Shown: in pieces, positions 1-9,595 of the stretch
Numbering within the stretch: the stretch's first letter is position 1
Layout: each line of letters begins with the position of its first letter
NCBI GenBank assembly: GCA_028281535.1
Contig: JANQJS010000019.1
Coordinates: forward strand, 62,001 to 126,000
Direction of reading: 5' to 3'
Source: Sedimentisphaerales bacterium
Lineage (GTDB): Bacteria > Planctomycetota > Phycisphaerae > Sedimentisphaerales > SM23-30
Length of the DNA: 64,000 nucleotides
Notes under the pieces: model-generated
What the model saw: the letters and a program-made list of their open reading frames with translations, nothing else
The model's database searches: none
What the model was told of the DNA's origin: nothing
Made by a program: the position numbers and the translations under genes

Positions 1-945
1 TTATTGATCCCTGGTTGTGTGTTGTATCCAGGGTGCGTGGTTGATCCGAATAATCTATCAGAGGTGGGGGTAATTATTAGTCAAAACATCCGCGGTCAGA
101 TTGTTAAATTGTCAAATATGACCGTTGCAAAAATCAAAGTCAAAGCAGATAAAGATCGTTCAGATCCAGTGGTAGATACGTTAACAGTATCTGGTCAATT
201 ATATGGCAATGAAGCGATGATTGACGTGGGAGATATTGCAAATGCCGATAGTTTATCAATTGAATTCACGGATGCAAACAAAAGCTTATTATTGATCAGT
301 ATCAATCTTCCTACTGATATGGCAAGCAAAGTAAACATCATTAATAAGCAGCGTTATGCTTTAAAATCCAGTAATAAAACAAGTAAGATAAAAACGTTGT
401 TGTTAGATTTTAAAAAGAATCAATACAGTATGGTCCTAAGAAATGTTAACTTGTCGGGTTTGACTACACCATTTGATATGAATTTGACCTTTGGAATCTT
501 TAATGGAACGGCTGCATTAGATAGAGATGAAGATATTGCCATTGGAAAGCCTTTACCTTTGTGTTTAATGAGTTCGGTTGCCGATGACCTTCGTGTTTAT
601 AAGGCCAAAGGATCCAGCAAATCGTTTAATGTCCAGGGAGGCATTTCAGCAGAGAGTCCAGACATGGATTTGAGTGGATTAGCTGTCGAGATCTTTTGGG
701 GGAGTCATTTTAATGAAGTGATTGATGCGGGTGGTTTTGTCAAAAAAGGTAAGGGGAATCGCTATTCGTACAAAAAATCAAAGACAGATGCGGGTAATAT
801 TCAATCAATGGATATCGATTTTGATAAGTGTGTTTTTAAGCTGTCGATCAAAGGAGCGACAAACCTCGATCTCTCAGAAGACGTGACCTTCAGGATAAAT
901 GTTCTCGCAACAAACTATGATGAGTCAGATACATTTTCTTTTTAG
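1..945 (+). CDS. Secreted-type protein, C-terminal part of a paralogous family (5' end outside window)
   Basis: The frame is open from base 1, so the true start lies upstream; the TTG at base 4 is not a credible start. The visible 314 residues hold two tandem copies of a repeat of about 130 residues. Each runs from a Lys-rich strand (IKVKADKDR; VYKAKGSSKS) through a VSG/VQGG strand and an aromatic-Lys turn (YSYKKSK) to a D-F/L-D-K-x-x-F-x-L strand. The two C-terminal genes that follow (1067-3316, 3396-4754) carry the same module with the block GKPLPxCL between the repeats. No known domain is recognised. Composition (short beta-rich, Lys/Asp/Ser) suits an extracellular beta-sandwich. Function is unknown; secretion is inferred from the paralogues, which have signal peptides. 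Confidence 0.8.
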   Translation, partial: LLIPGCVLYPGCVVDPNNLSEVGVIISQNIRGQIVKLSNMTVAKIKVKADKDRSDPVVDTLTVSGQLYGNEAMIDVGDIANADSLSIEFTDANKSLLLISINLPTDMASKVNIINKQRYALKSSNKTSKIKTLLLDFKKNQYSMVLRNVNLSGLTTPFDMNLTFGIFNGTAALDRDEDIAIGKPLPLCLMSSVADDLRVYKAKGSSKSFNVQGGISAESPDMDLSGLAVEIFWGSHFNEVIDAGGFVKKGKGNRYSYKKSKTDAGNIQSMDIDFDKCVFKLSIKGATNLDLSEDVTFRINVLATNYDESDTFSF

Positions 946-995
946 ATAGGCATTTATGTGAGTCAGGCGTCTTGATGCGTTGTCTTTTCAGCGGG

Positions 996-1023
996 TTGAT
1001 TTTTTCTGCTATTCTGCTATAAT
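996..1023 (+). promoter_or_regulatory. Sigma-70-type promoter for the GLUG/CHRD gene
   Basis: TTGATT at 996-1001 and a perfect TATAAT at 1018-1023 are separated by 16 bp, about 44 bp before the ATG at 1067. This indicates that the gene has its own promoter rather than relying on the partial gene upstream. Confidence 0.55.
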
Positions 1024-1066
1024 ATCAACATTGTTAGGGGGAATATAACCTACCGGAAAAGCGACG

Positions 1067-3316
1067 ATGTTGAAAAAAAATATCCTGTTATTATTTGTTG
1101 TTGGATTGCTATGTAATATCTGTCTGCCCCAACATGCCCATGCCGCTGATGAAGCCTATGGTGGTGGCAGTGGCACGATCCTTGATCCTTATTTGATTTA
1201 TACCGCGGAAAACCTGCAGAAAATTGGTAAAAATCAAGATGATTGGGACAAGCATTTCAAGCTCATGTCAGATATTGATATGAAGAAATTTACCGGAACG
1301 AAATTTAATATTATTGGTCGAAGTGCGACGAATGCGTTTACCGGCGTGTTTGATGGCAATCAGAAAGTCATTATCAACTTCAATTATAAAACAGCGACGG
1401 CAAATGAGTATGTAGGATTATTTGGCGTCGTCGGCGATTTGGTGGATGGCGGCTTGATCTTTGACTTGGGATTTGTCGATGTCGACCTGGATGCGATTAA
1501 TGCCTCAGCTGTGGGAAGCTTGGTAGGGTTTTTACAGAAAGGAACCATAGAACGCTGTTTTGTTTCCAGTGGCATTGTAAGTAATACTGATTTTGTCGGT
1601 GGCTTAGTCGGCGCCAACAGCGGTTCGATTTTTCAAAGTTATGCGGCTTGTAAAGTGTTAGGGAATGTGCAGGTGGGGGGATTTGTCGGTTCACAGCAAG
1701 CTGGGCTGATTCAAAATTGCTATTCACAAGGAAATGTTACAGGTGAAGATTTTGTCGGTGGTTTCGCCGGGGATCAATTTGAGTTTAGCAGTTTGATAAA
1801 TTGTTATTCATCTGGAAAAGTGAATGCTTTTGCTTTGGTTACCAATAATTTTGGTGGTTTGGTCGGTACCAATGAAGGTGAAATCATCGATTGTTATTGG
1901 GATAAACAGAAAAGCGATTTTGACAATATGTGCGGTACACAACCCAATGATGGCGTTGGCTGTAAAAACAGTAATGGGCAATCGACCAATAAAATGCAGC
2001 TCGAAGATACCTTTGAGAATTGGAATTTTGATTCACCGATTTGGACGATTGATGATGATTTTTTATATCCGCAACTTTGGTGGGATGCAACCAATCTGAC
2101 GACCATTTCGTTTGATCTGACCCCACAGCAATTAATCAATCCGGTGACATCGGATGCATCAGGTGATGGAAGACTCATTTTAAATACAGATACACAAGAG
2201 TTAACCTGGGATATAGATCTTTCCGATTTAACGGATGGCGATGGTTCTGTTTCATCAGCACATTTCTTTGGACCAGCAGAATCTGGACAAACGGCATCCT
2301 CTCAGGTTGATATATTGACCAATAGTCAATCGCTTACTGATTTATCGAGTGTCAGTCCTGTTCAATTAACGACGACACAATCCAATGAAATTTTAGGCGG
2401 CTTGTGGTACGCTCAAATTAGTACCACTGCATTTGGTGATGGAGAATTGCGTGGGCAAGTGAATCGAGATGAAACGATTACTTTGGATGCTGTCGCCGTT
2501 AAAGCTGGAAAAAGTCGCGATATTCCCCAGGATTCAGTGAAGATTGAGGGCAAACTTTATTCCAGTATCCAGAAGGCCAATGTGGATGATCTGGTGTTTG
2601 CTCAGGATATGTGCGTGATCGTGAATAATGTTGACCCGAATAATAATATCGTCACCACTATTTTGACTGACCAGTTTACCTTGAATACCAATCCTGATAC
2701 GTTACGAAATAGCCAGAAATTCAGTTACAAACGAGATAAAAACAGTAATGGCCCCATCGAAAAAATGAGCATTGATTTTACGTTGAACACTTTTGAGATT
2801 AGTGGCAAAAAAATATCTTTGAGCGGATTGCAATTACCATTTTCTGTGACGATTAAATTTGGTATCTATTCTGGTGTTGGAATGGTTGATGATGCTAACG
2901 CTGAAATTGTGAACAAAGGAAAACCTTTACCGATTTGTCTTTTGTCAGGCTCAGCTGATGCCGTTAGTATTGATAAAGCTAAGGTGAAATCTGGCAAGAA
3001 AGGCGATTCACTCAATGCCAGCGGTGGACTTTCAGCTGCTCAAGCGGTAGATTTTACCGCCGAGGCGTTGACGGTGAAGTGGGGTGGTTTCACCGAAGTA
3101 ATCCCAGCAGGCAATTTTACCAATAAGAAAGGCCAGAAGTTTTCTTATAAGAAACCCAAAGAGGGGGCTGGGGCGATTTCGAAAATGGATATCGATCTGG
3201 ATAAATGTAGCATCAAGTTATCCATAAAGGATGCCACGTCTCTTGATAAAGAAGGAAATGTCCTTTTCGAAATAAGTTCAGATAATTTTTCAGCTACCGA
3301 TACGATAATTTTTTAG
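1067..3316 (+). CDS. Secreted GLUG-repeat and CHRD-domain protein with paralogous C-terminal module
   Basis: This 749-residue protein has a signal peptide (about 1-27, ending AHA-A). An N-terminal block GGGSGTxxDPYLIY resembles the start of many surface proteins with right-handed beta-helices. About residues 145-275 are GLUG-type repeats (GGLVGxNxGxIxxSYAxxxV). About 345-470 match a CHRD domain, with the signatures SSAHFFGPA and GELRGQV. About 475-749 are the two-repeat module shared with the genes on either side. GLUG repeats occur in adhesins and IgA-protease-like surface proteins, and CHRD domains occur in chordin and bacterial extracellular proteins. The role is probably extracellular or cell-surface, substrate unknown. 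A related protein with the same N-terminal block starts at 63659. Confidence 0.85.
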   Translation: MLKKNILLLFVVGLLCNICLPQHAHAADEAYGGGSGTILDPYLIYTAENLQKIGKNQDDWDKHFKLMSDIDMKKFTGTKFNIIGRSATNAFTGVFDGNQKVIINFNYKTATANEYVGLFGVVGDLVDGGLIFDLGFVDVDLDAINASAVGSLVGFLQKGTIERCFVSSGIVSNTDFVGGLVGANSGSIFQSYAACKVLGNVQVGGFVGSQQAGLIQNCYSQGNVTGEDFVGGFAGDQFEFSSLINCYSSGKVNAFALVTNNFGGLVGTNEGEIIDCYWDKQKSDFDNMCGTQPNDGVGCKNSNGQSTNKMQLEDTFENWNFDSPIWTIDDDFLYPQLWWDATNLTTISFDLTPQQLINPVTSDASGDGRLILNTDTQELTWDIDLSDLTDGDGSVSSAHFFGPAESGQTASSQVDILTNSQSLTDLSSVSPVQLTTTQSNEILGGLWYAQISTTAFGDGELRGQVNRDETITLDAVAVKAGKSRDIPQDSVKIEGKLYSSIQKANVDDLVFAQDMCVIVNNVDPNNNIVTTILTDQFTLNTNPDTLRNSQKFSYKRDKNSNGPIEKMSIDFTLNTFEISGKKISLSGLQLPFSVTIKFGIYSGVGMVDDANAEIVNKGKPLPICLLSGSADAVSIDKAKVKSGKKGDSLNASGGLSAAQAVDFTAEALTVKWGGFTEVIPAGNFTNKKGQKFSYKKPKEGAGAISKMDIDLDKCSIKLSIKDATSLDKEGNVLFEISSDNFSATDTIIF

Positions 3317-3395
3317 GCCATGAACAATTAGCTGCTGTAGTCCGTAGTAAGTTTAATAGATTAAATCTAAGAGTGTTTTTTATCAGGAGGTTGCT

Positions 3396-4754
3396 ATGGG
3401 ATCCAATAAATCTTCAACTATTGTTATTCTAATTGTTGTAATGTCATTTATTTCTCAGCCTTGCGTTCGTGCTGAACCTGAAGATTTGGATGTTTTTACA
3501 GACTTTGAAGATTCCAGTAATACTTCTCAATATACTTTTGGCACGTCTCCTAATATCATTACATTTACTGGTAACAATGGCATTCGAGGCACAGCGTCGA
3601 TTTATCGATCTGGTGTTAAGGCGTTTTGGATTGAATTTAATGATGTAGATGGACGAGTTGAATTTGAATCGCCGGCGTCGATGGTTCAGTTTTATGCCAA
3701 AGATGTTGGGGAAGGTACAAATGGGGTAATTCGGGCATTAAATAATCAAAGTAGTATTATATCAAGTGCTCCATTGACTTCCGATTGGCAGCTATTTACT
3801 TTTATAGAATTTCCAGAACTTGGTCCGATTTATTCCCTTCAGCTCATCAATGATGCTCAATCACTTAGTCAAATATCTGCGATTGATGATTTTGGATTTA
3901 CACCTGCAGAGATTATTGAGCCCAATGAGCCCAATGAGCCCGAGCCAAATATTGTCACATTTTCTGATGTAACCAGACTTACAATCAAAGCAGATAAAAA
4001 TCGAACCACGATGAGTGATGCTTTTACGTTATCAGGAACCTTTACAGTCAATGCAGAGCAAGTGGGTGCATTTGATAATATTAGAGTCAGTCTGTTTCCT
4101 GATTCTGAGTCAGGCAGCTTTGATGAAATTCTTCCTATCTCTAACCAGGATGTCACCAAAAATAAAATAAGTCATAAATTGCAATCTGAGAATATCACAT
4201 CATTTCAAATAGATTTTAATAAGGGCCGATTTTCCTTGGCTGCAAAAAATGTCGATCTGACAGGTTTTGACAGTCCACTGGTTCTTGAGATTGAATTTGG
4301 AAATATTTTTATCAGTAATGAGATTAATGAAATGGTGATTAATGGTCCTAAAAAATTAATCCCAACCTGCTTGATGACGGGGGTAGAAGATAAACTTATT
4401 GTTTCAAAGTTTTCATTAAAAAGCAATAAAAAGGGAGATTCTTTAAATATACAAGGAGAGATTGTTTCAGCAGAAACCAATGTGGATTTTACTCAGGAAA
4501 TCGTTACGGTACAGTGGGGTGGATTTATTGAAAATATCCCTATGGGGGAGTTTGCTAATAAAAAAGGACAGAAATTTACTTATAAAAAGCCAAAGACCGC
4601 TAATGGCCATGTTTCAAAACTTGATATTGACTTAGATAAGTGTGTTTTTAAATGTTCAATTAAAGATGCACCGGTTTTGGATAAAACAGGTATCATTACT
4701 TTTAGCCTATCATCCTCATTGAGTTTTGATGCACAAACAGAAGTACAGCCGTAA
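3396..4754 (+). CDS. Secreted protein with unknown N-terminal domain and paralogous C-terminal module
   Basis: This 452-residue protein starts at an ATG preceded by a strong AGGAGG. The signal peptide covers about residues 1-27 (ends VRA-E). Residues about 28-175 form a domain with beta-rich, DFEDSS/DDFGF sequence, comparable to carbohydrate-binding-like domains in planctomycetal surface proteins (weak inference). A Pro/Asn/Glu linker (EPNEPNEPEPN) follows. About 185-452 hold the same duplicated module as the two upstream genes (KGDSLN, WGGF, NKKGQKFTYKKPK, DIDLDKC). The linker and modular build suggest an extracellular protein in which the shared module is the constant part. The gene is convergent with the S41 protease, with only 21 bp between stops and no visible hairpin. 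Confidence 0.8.
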   Translation: MGSNKSSTIVILIVVMSFISQPCVRAEPEDLDVFTDFEDSSNTSQYTFGTSPNIITFTGNNGIRGTASIYRSGVKAFWIEFNDVDGRVEFESPASMVQFYAKDVGEGTNGVIRALNNQSSIISSAPLTSDWQLFTFIEFPELGPIYSLQLINDAQSLSQISAIDDFGFTPAEIIEPNEPNEPEPNIVTFSDVTRLTIKADKNRTTMSDAFTLSGTFTVNAEQVGAFDNIRVSLFPDSESGSFDEILPISNQDVTKNKISHKLQSENITSFQIDFNKGRFSLAAKNVDLTGFDSPLVLEIEFGNIFISNEINEMVINGPKKLIPTCLMTGVEDKLIVSKFSLKSNKKGDSLNIQGEIVSAETNVDFTQEIVTVQWGGFIENIPMGEFANKKGQKFTYKKPKTANGHVSKLDIDLDKCVFKCSIKDAPVLDKTGIITFSLSSSLSFDAQTEVQP

Positions 4755-4775
4755 TTTAAATCGATTGAAATGACA

Positions 4776-6134
4776 TTAATTGGTTTCTTGTATCGTTTTT
4801 GACAGGCTTTCCAGGGCGGGTCGCGTTCTAATAAATCCTTTGCATTGTTTGTATGCCTGGGAAAATTGATTATCCAGCTCTAGCAATTTCTCTAACTGTT
4901 CTGATTTGATTTTTGCATCTTCTTGCCAAAGCTCATCCAGGTTTCCAGAAACGGTGCGATCACTATTGCTGGTTAATTGACTAAAGAGAACGCTGAGTTT
5001 GCCATAATGTTTGCTATCCATCGTTTCTTTTATGTCAGGTTCTACGCCCCATTCATCTGCATTGGGTAATTTATGGACGCATCGTCCTTTGGGCAAATAA
5101 TAATAATCGGTTGTCATTTTTACAGCGGCACCTGAATCTTGAAGTTTAAATAGTCGCTGTACAGACCCTTTGCCCCAGGACCGCTCACCAATAATTACAG
5201 CTCGATTGTGGTCCTGAAGGGCACCTGCGACGATTTCTGCCGCACTGGCACTGGCTTGATTGATGAGAACAGCCATATGGAATTTAGGATAAGTGCTACT
5301 GGAGGTGGCTCTTTCAGCTTTTGCCATAGAGTGAGCACCTCGGGTAGAGACAATGACTCCTTCGTCAATCAATGAATCAACAATTTCGACGGCACTGGAC
5401 ATGAGTCCCCCTGGGTTTCTGCGAAGATCCAAAATAATGGCCTGGCAATTTTTGGCTAAGCAGTGATCAATGGCGTCTGTAAATTCCTGTGCACTGTTTT
5501 CAGTGAATTGAGATAGTCGGACATAGGCGATTTTTTTCTCATCATCCAGAATGTAATCCCATTGGTTATCGACGCTATTTCGTCGCCAACCCGTTACACT
5601 GGGTAAGCTGATTTTCTGGCGCTTAATCTTAATCTCTTCTTCAGTATTATCTTCTCTAAGAACTTTTAATATGACTTCAGTATTGGCTGGGCCTGTGAGT
5701 TCCTTTACAGCTTGTGTGTCACTGATATTATTAGTGTCTTTGCCATCAATTTGTAAAATAACATCTCCAGCTCGTATGCCTGCCTTATCTGCTGGAGAGC
5801 CTTCAAAAGGGCTGATAATTTTTAGTTGCCCATCTCGATTTTCGATTCCCACACCGATACCTTCATAAGAGCCTGTTGTCATTTTCTGATAGTTATCAAC
5901 GTCTATTGCTGGAATAAATTCTGAATGCATATCAAGTTCATGCAGGATGCCATTTATAGCTCCTGCGACCAGTTTGTCGCTATCAATTTCTTTGACGTAA
6001 TGCTTTTGGATGAGATCAATGGCATCAACCAATGGATCGAATAATGTGTAATCTACTTGTGATGCTTTGAGTTGCAATCCGGTGCCGCAAACGAATATCA
6101 ATAATGTCACTAGGCAGCGATGATATGAGATCAT
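4776..6134 (-). CDS. C-terminal processing peptidase (S41 family, CtpA-like)
   Basis: The ATG at 6134 is chosen over the upstream in-frame start at 6167 because GGAGG lies about 10 nt before it and the upstream start would overlap the preceding gene. The product is about 452 residues. A signal peptide or anchor (LVTLLIFVCGTGLQLKAS) is followed by an N-terminal helical segment, a PDZ domain (YEGIGVGIENRDGQL, DKAGIRAGDVILQIDG) and an S41 catalytic core with RRNPGGLMSSAV, the Ser-bearing SASAAEIVAGAL and the Lys-bearing WGKGSVQ. Family members cleave protein C-termini in the periplasm with a Ser/Lys dyad, and both residues are present. It is the last gene of the envelope operon beginning at 9595. 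A second S41 protease lies at 11553-13232. Confidence 0.93.
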   Translation of the reverse strand: MISYHRCLVTLLIFVCGTGLQLKASQVDYTLFDPLVDAIDLIQKHYVKEIDSDKLVAGAINGILHELDMHSEFIPAIDVDNYQKMTTGSYEGIGVGIENRDGQLKIISPFEGSPADKAGIRAGDVILQIDGKDTNNISDTQAVKELTGPANTEVILKVLREDNTEEEIKIKRQKISLPSVTGWRRNSVDNQWDYILDDEKKIAYVRLSQFTENSAQEFTDAIDHCLAKNCQAIILDLRRNPGGLMSSAVEIVDSLIDEGVIVSTRGAHSMAKAERATSSSTYPKFHMAVLINQASASAAEIVAGALQDHNRAVIIGERSWGKGSVQRLFKLQDSGAAVKMTTDYYYLPKGRCVHKLPNADEWGVEPDIKETMDSKHYGKLSVLFSQLTSNSDRTVSGNLDELWQEDAKIKSEQLEKLLELDNQFSQAYKQCKGFIRTRPALESLSKTIQETN

Positions 6135-6156
6135 AGTGGATGATCCTCCAATTGAT

Positions 6157-6735
6157 TTAGGATGCATTTTTCTTTTTATGGACCATTTTTAGTACATGTA
6201 ATCGTCCACGAGGTGTATGCGTGCGATACCAGACAATAAGTTTCAAGCCAATGAAGTAACCTATTACTGCAATTATAATTCCTATTAAAGCGCTTCCTAA
6301 ACAAAGATCCAACCCTATGGTCCAGGCAAGGTCAACGACTTTATGCCAGAAATCTGCTTGGGTCATTTGTGTAAAAATACTATCTGATTCCATGTATTTA
6401 TTAAAATAATTGCCGAATTGGGAATAGTTATAATAGGGGCGTTCTGTAAACAGATTTAAAAACTTATTGCCGAGCCAGTAGTTAGAAAAATAAATCGGAA
6501 TAATGGTAAAAGGGTTGGATAACCAAACCATGGGAATGCCCACTGCCGCATTTGCTCGTAATGCTGGCGCAAGAATTAATACCAAAAACATTTGAATACC
6601 AACGGTTGGTGTCCAGGCGATGAATAATCCCAAGGCGATTCCTAATGCCAATCGCTGAGGTGTATCATCAATGTGCAATACACGGTAGACGATAAACCGC
6701 CTAATTCGAACAATCATTTTTTTGATTTGCCACAT
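6157..6735 (-). CDS. DUF2062 membrane protein
   Basis: This 192-residue protein matches the DUF2062 pattern: the N-terminal segment RLALGIALGLFIAWTPTVG, then an amphipathic/transmembrane stretch with NPFT. Three to four hydrophobic segments are visible at about residues 28-50, 60-80 and 140-165. The family is often found beside glycosyltransferases and LPS genes, but its biochemical role is not established. The gene sits 6 bp downstream of the heptosyltransferase-like gene and just upstream of the S41 protease, so it is part of the same envelope operon. Confidence 0.85.
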   Translation of the reverse strand: MWQIKKMIVRIRRFIVYRVLHIDDTPQRLALGIALGLFIAWTPTVGIQMFLVLILAPALRANAAVGIPMVWLSNPFTIIPIYFSNYWLGNKFLNLFTERPYYNYSQFGNYFNKYMESDSIFTQMTQADFWHKVVDLAWTIGLDLCLGSALIGIIIAVIGYFIGLKLIVWYRTHTPRGRLHVLKMVHKKKNAS

Positions 6736-6741
6736 AGAAAT

Positions 6742-7791
6742 TTAATTCAATAGTTTCTTAATCGTTTTTTCAACCTGATCTACGCTGATGGTATCAATGT
6801 TGTGTCTCTGGTCTTTACTATATCGGTGTTTACGAGGAATGGATGCACCTGCTTGCACAACCTTTTCGAGGTGACCATAAGGGCCAACAATCGCAGGGTT
6901 GGTCGGGCCGTAAATACCGATTAATGGGGTTGATAATGTCGCTCCAATATGGAGCGGACCTGAGTCATTTCCCACGATCAGTTTCGCAGAAGACATTATC
7001 GGAATTATTTGTTGTAAGTTGGTTTTATTCACCAAGTTAACAATTTCTCCACTCGTAAGCTCTTCAAGCTGGTTGGCTAATTCGGTTTCCACAGGGCCTG
7101 CCCCTAAGACCACTGTCTTAAAATCATAGTCGTTTTTTAACATTTGGGCAAGTTTTGCATAATTTTCTATGGGCCACTGCTTGCTAGCTTCTGTTCCACC
7201 AATAAGTTGTATCACATAATTATCTTTACTGCTTAAACCATGCTGATTGTAAATGTCTGCCAATGCAGCATCATGTATTACTCCATCAGATAGACGAAAG
7301 TTCTTTTTAAGATCGTTAAAACCCAATGCCTTAGAAAATCGCCAAAGACTATCGACAATATGCTCGTTTTTAGCGACCTCAATTTTATGAGTGTAGAAAA
7401 GCGTTGCGCCTTCCCGAGCATTCGTAAAGCCGAGGCGTGTTTTTGCTCTGGTTGCTTTAGTCACTAAACCACTGCGGAATAAACCTTGAAGATCAACCAC
7501 CAGATCAAATTCTTTTTGACGTATTTCTTTTAAGAAATGAAAAAAGGCTTTTGTGGCTTTAAATTCTCGTCCAAATTTTCCGAAGAGTTTTCGGTCAAAT
7601 AATATTTTTTCATCCAGTCCTGGTAGATATTCAATCATTCCAGCACAGTCGGGTCGAATCAGCCAGGAAATTCGAGCCTGAGGAAATTTTTCTCGCAAAC
7701 CATGAAAAATAGGAACGGCTCTAACCACGTCTCCCAAACTACTGGGTTTGATAATGAGAATATTGTTATAGATTTGTTTTTCTAAAGACAA
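6742..7791 (-). CDS. Glycosyltransferase family 9 (ADP-heptose:LPS heptosyltransferase-like)
   Basis: This 349-residue protein has the GT9 layout. The N-terminal ILIIKPSSLGDVVRAVPIFHGLR forms the first Rossmann strand and the loop typical of WaaC/WaaF/WaaQ. The C-terminal donor-binding half includes QLIGGTEASKQWP, a VVLGAG strand and the hallmark VGNDSGPLHIGATLSTPLIGIYGPTNP. The expected reaction is transfer of a heptose (or related sugar) from a nucleotide donor onto the LPS core at the inner face of the inner membrane. Its neighbours, an InaA/Kdo-kinase-like protein 28 bp upstream and a DUF2062 protein downstream, support a role in LPS core assembly. The exact acceptor cannot be told from sequence. 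Confidence 0.9.
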   Translation of the reverse strand: MSLEKQIYNNILIIKPSSLGDVVRAVPIFHGLREKFPQARISWLIRPDCAGMIEYLPGLDEKILFDRKLFGKFGREFKATKAFFHFLKEIRQKEFDLVVDLQGLFRSGLVTKATRAKTRLGFTNAREGATLFYTHKIEVAKNEHIVDSLWRFSKALGFNDLKKNFRLSDGVIHDAALADIYNQHGLSSKDNYVIQLIGGTEASKQWPIENYAKLAQMLKNDYDFKTVVLGAGPVETELANQLEELTSGEIVNLVNKTNLQQIIPIMSSAKLIVGNDSGPLHIGATLSTPLIGIYGPTNPAIVGPYGHLEKVVQAGASIPRKHRYSKDQRHNIDTISVDQVEKTIKKLLN

Positions 7792-7819
7792 AGTGCAATG
7801 GCCTCTTTAGCTCGATTTG

Positions 7820-9595
7820 TCATGTTGATTCGATGATTTCTTTTGTTTGACAACTTTTTAAGACGTGTTGGCTGACTTCATGCCAAAGCTGATGTCTGGA
7901 TGGTCGATCATATGCTTGTGGCAACGCTAAGAGCCGAATATATGCCGTGAAAGCTCTGACATAGTATCTGGGACCGATTTTTGGGTGTCGCATGATTGAA
8001 ACCGCCAGGCGAATGAGTGCCTCATGTTTTGTTAAGGAGTTAATCGTTTGATCGATGTGAAAACCATCCAGGTCAATGATGTGAAGTCGCCATGACTGAT
8101 CTGGGCGCTGGCTGACGAGAAAATTTTGAGCTTTGGCATCACGAAACCGGCACCCTTTTTTACGAAAATCTGCCAAGATGAGTCCCAATTGTGTGGCAAG
8201 ATCATTATAAATGATGTGTGAGTCTGGCAAATGGTTATCACGAAGTGCGACATGCAGGTTATAGGCGCCTTTGATGCGTTCTGTAATGAGAATACTTTCT
8301 TGTAGGAAAAAACCTTTGCGATGCTCTACAGAAGCCAGTGGCCAAGCGGTATCAATACGACGATGAATCAATGCGTGACCTCTTAACCATTGACGAAAGG
8401 CTTTAGAGGCTCGACAGCTTTGCAGAAAGCCGCGCCAGCCGCTTTTTAGTCGAATATGTTTAACAACTACCTCTAGATCTAAATCTTCAAAGCAGAGCGT
8501 TTTGGCGATAATGGTAGAATGTCCACCTTCTTTAAGTGATTCGCCACCTTCGAGCAATGTTAGCGGGTGATTTAAGAGATTTTTCCATTCTTGGGTCTGA
8601 TAAATCTTTTTACTAGCTTTCGATTCAGGATCTGGGTGTTTGCATTGCAAAAAAACATTTGCTGACCAGTTGTCGTTGAGTTTTATTTTTTTGGCATATT
8701 TACTATTACGTGTTGCGCGTCGATCTTTGCCTTTCCAGATTTTGCGTGAATGCAAATCGGCTTTATGATTGACCAGTGTGTAATAGGTATCGAAATCTTC
8801 CTGGCTGAAATGTTCCAATAAGTTAAGGGATTCCAGATAGGTTTTTATAAAAAGTCTTAAGGGGTCTTGTTGCAGGTGATATCGCATGCCTGCAAAAAGT
8901 GATGCGATATTTGCCATGCGTCGAGGATGTAGCGGGTGAGCTGAGGCGTGCCCACTTCGTTGTTCAAAGTTCACATTATAGAGATCTGTAATGGTGCATT
9001 TCAAACCATTGGGCGTCGAGGTTACAAGAATATTCCCTGAGTGAAGATCGGTATGATCCAGTCCGTTGCAATGCATCTTTGCAATGGTGCGGGCGGTTGC
9101 CATCAATGTTTCGTAAAGAAATTCTTTGTCGACCGGAGGATGTTGCCAAAGGATGTCTTCGAGCGATTGACTTTCGCCAATGGATTCAGTGACTAATAGG
9201 TTAAAAGCTTTTCCTTCAACCCATGCGATGGGTTTGGGAACATCGATGTTTCTTGAGTGTGCCAGATACAGGTCATTGAATTCCATTTTTGCTGGATTCC
9301 CTGCGATGGCTTGTTTTACCATTTGCTGTAGGGTTTCATTGTGATACAGCTTGATATAAATATCCATATCATTATCGCAAATACGATAGACTTGTCGCAT
9401 TGGATTTTTCTTAACTAAAATTGCTTTTGGTTCAATTTCCAGGTTTGCAAAATCAATCATTTCTTTTTTAAGAAATTGACTTCGGTAGGCGGTCAGACAA
9501 TGCCAGGTTAAGCCGCCAATTTGAGTCGCAATCGTGACCGCAGAAATCGGCGAAGGTTGTTTGCGTTTTAGCTTTGTCCTGGACAAGACGCTCAT
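7820..9595 (-). CDS. Tandem lipopolysaccharide-kinase (InaA/WaaP/KdkA-type) protein, two kinase domains
   Basis: This 591-residue protein is about twice the usual length for the family and contains two kinase-like domains. Domain 1 (about 55-260) shows an ATP-lysine candidate in YIKLYH, the catalytic loop HTDLHSGNIL (D183, N188) and the metal-binding TDLYN (D204). Domain 2 (about 345-560) shows VVVKHIRL, the catalytic loop FRDAKAQNFL (D486, N491) and IIDLDGF (D508). They are joined by a basic linker containing GKDRRATRNSKY. Family members phosphorylate Kdo or heptose in the LPS inner core. The next gene, 28 bp downstream, is a GT9 glycosyltransferase, which fits. Both domains keep the catalytic Asp and Asn, so both may be active. 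The two substrates are unknown. Confidence 0.82.
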   Translation of the reverse strand: MSVLSRTKLKRKQPSPISAVTIATQIGGLTWHCLTAYRSQFLKKEMIDFANLEIEPKAILVKKNPMRQVYRICDNDMDIYIKLYHNETLQQMVKQAIAGNPAKMEFNDLYLAHSRNIDVPKPIAWVEGKAFNLLVTESIGESQSLEDILWQHPPVDKEFLYETLMATARTIAKMHCNGLDHTDLHSGNILVTSTPNGLKCTITDLYNVNFEQRSGHASAHPLHPRRMANIASLFAGMRYHLQQDPLRLFIKTYLESLNLLEHFSQEDFDTYYTLVNHKADLHSRKIWKGKDRRATRNSKYAKKIKLNDNWSANVFLQCKHPDPESKASKKIYQTQEWKNLLNHPLTLLEGGESLKEGGHSTIIAKTLCFEDLDLEVVVKHIRLKSGWRGFLQSCRASKAFRQWLRGHALIHRRIDTAWPLASVEHRKGFFLQESILITERIKGAYNLHVALRDNHLPDSHIIYNDLATQLGLILADFRKKGCRFRDAKAQNFLVSQRPDQSWRLHIIDLDGFHIDQTINSLTKHEALIRLAVSIMRHPKIGPRYYVRAFTAYIRLLALPQAYDRPSRHQLWHEVSQHVLKSCQTKEIIEST

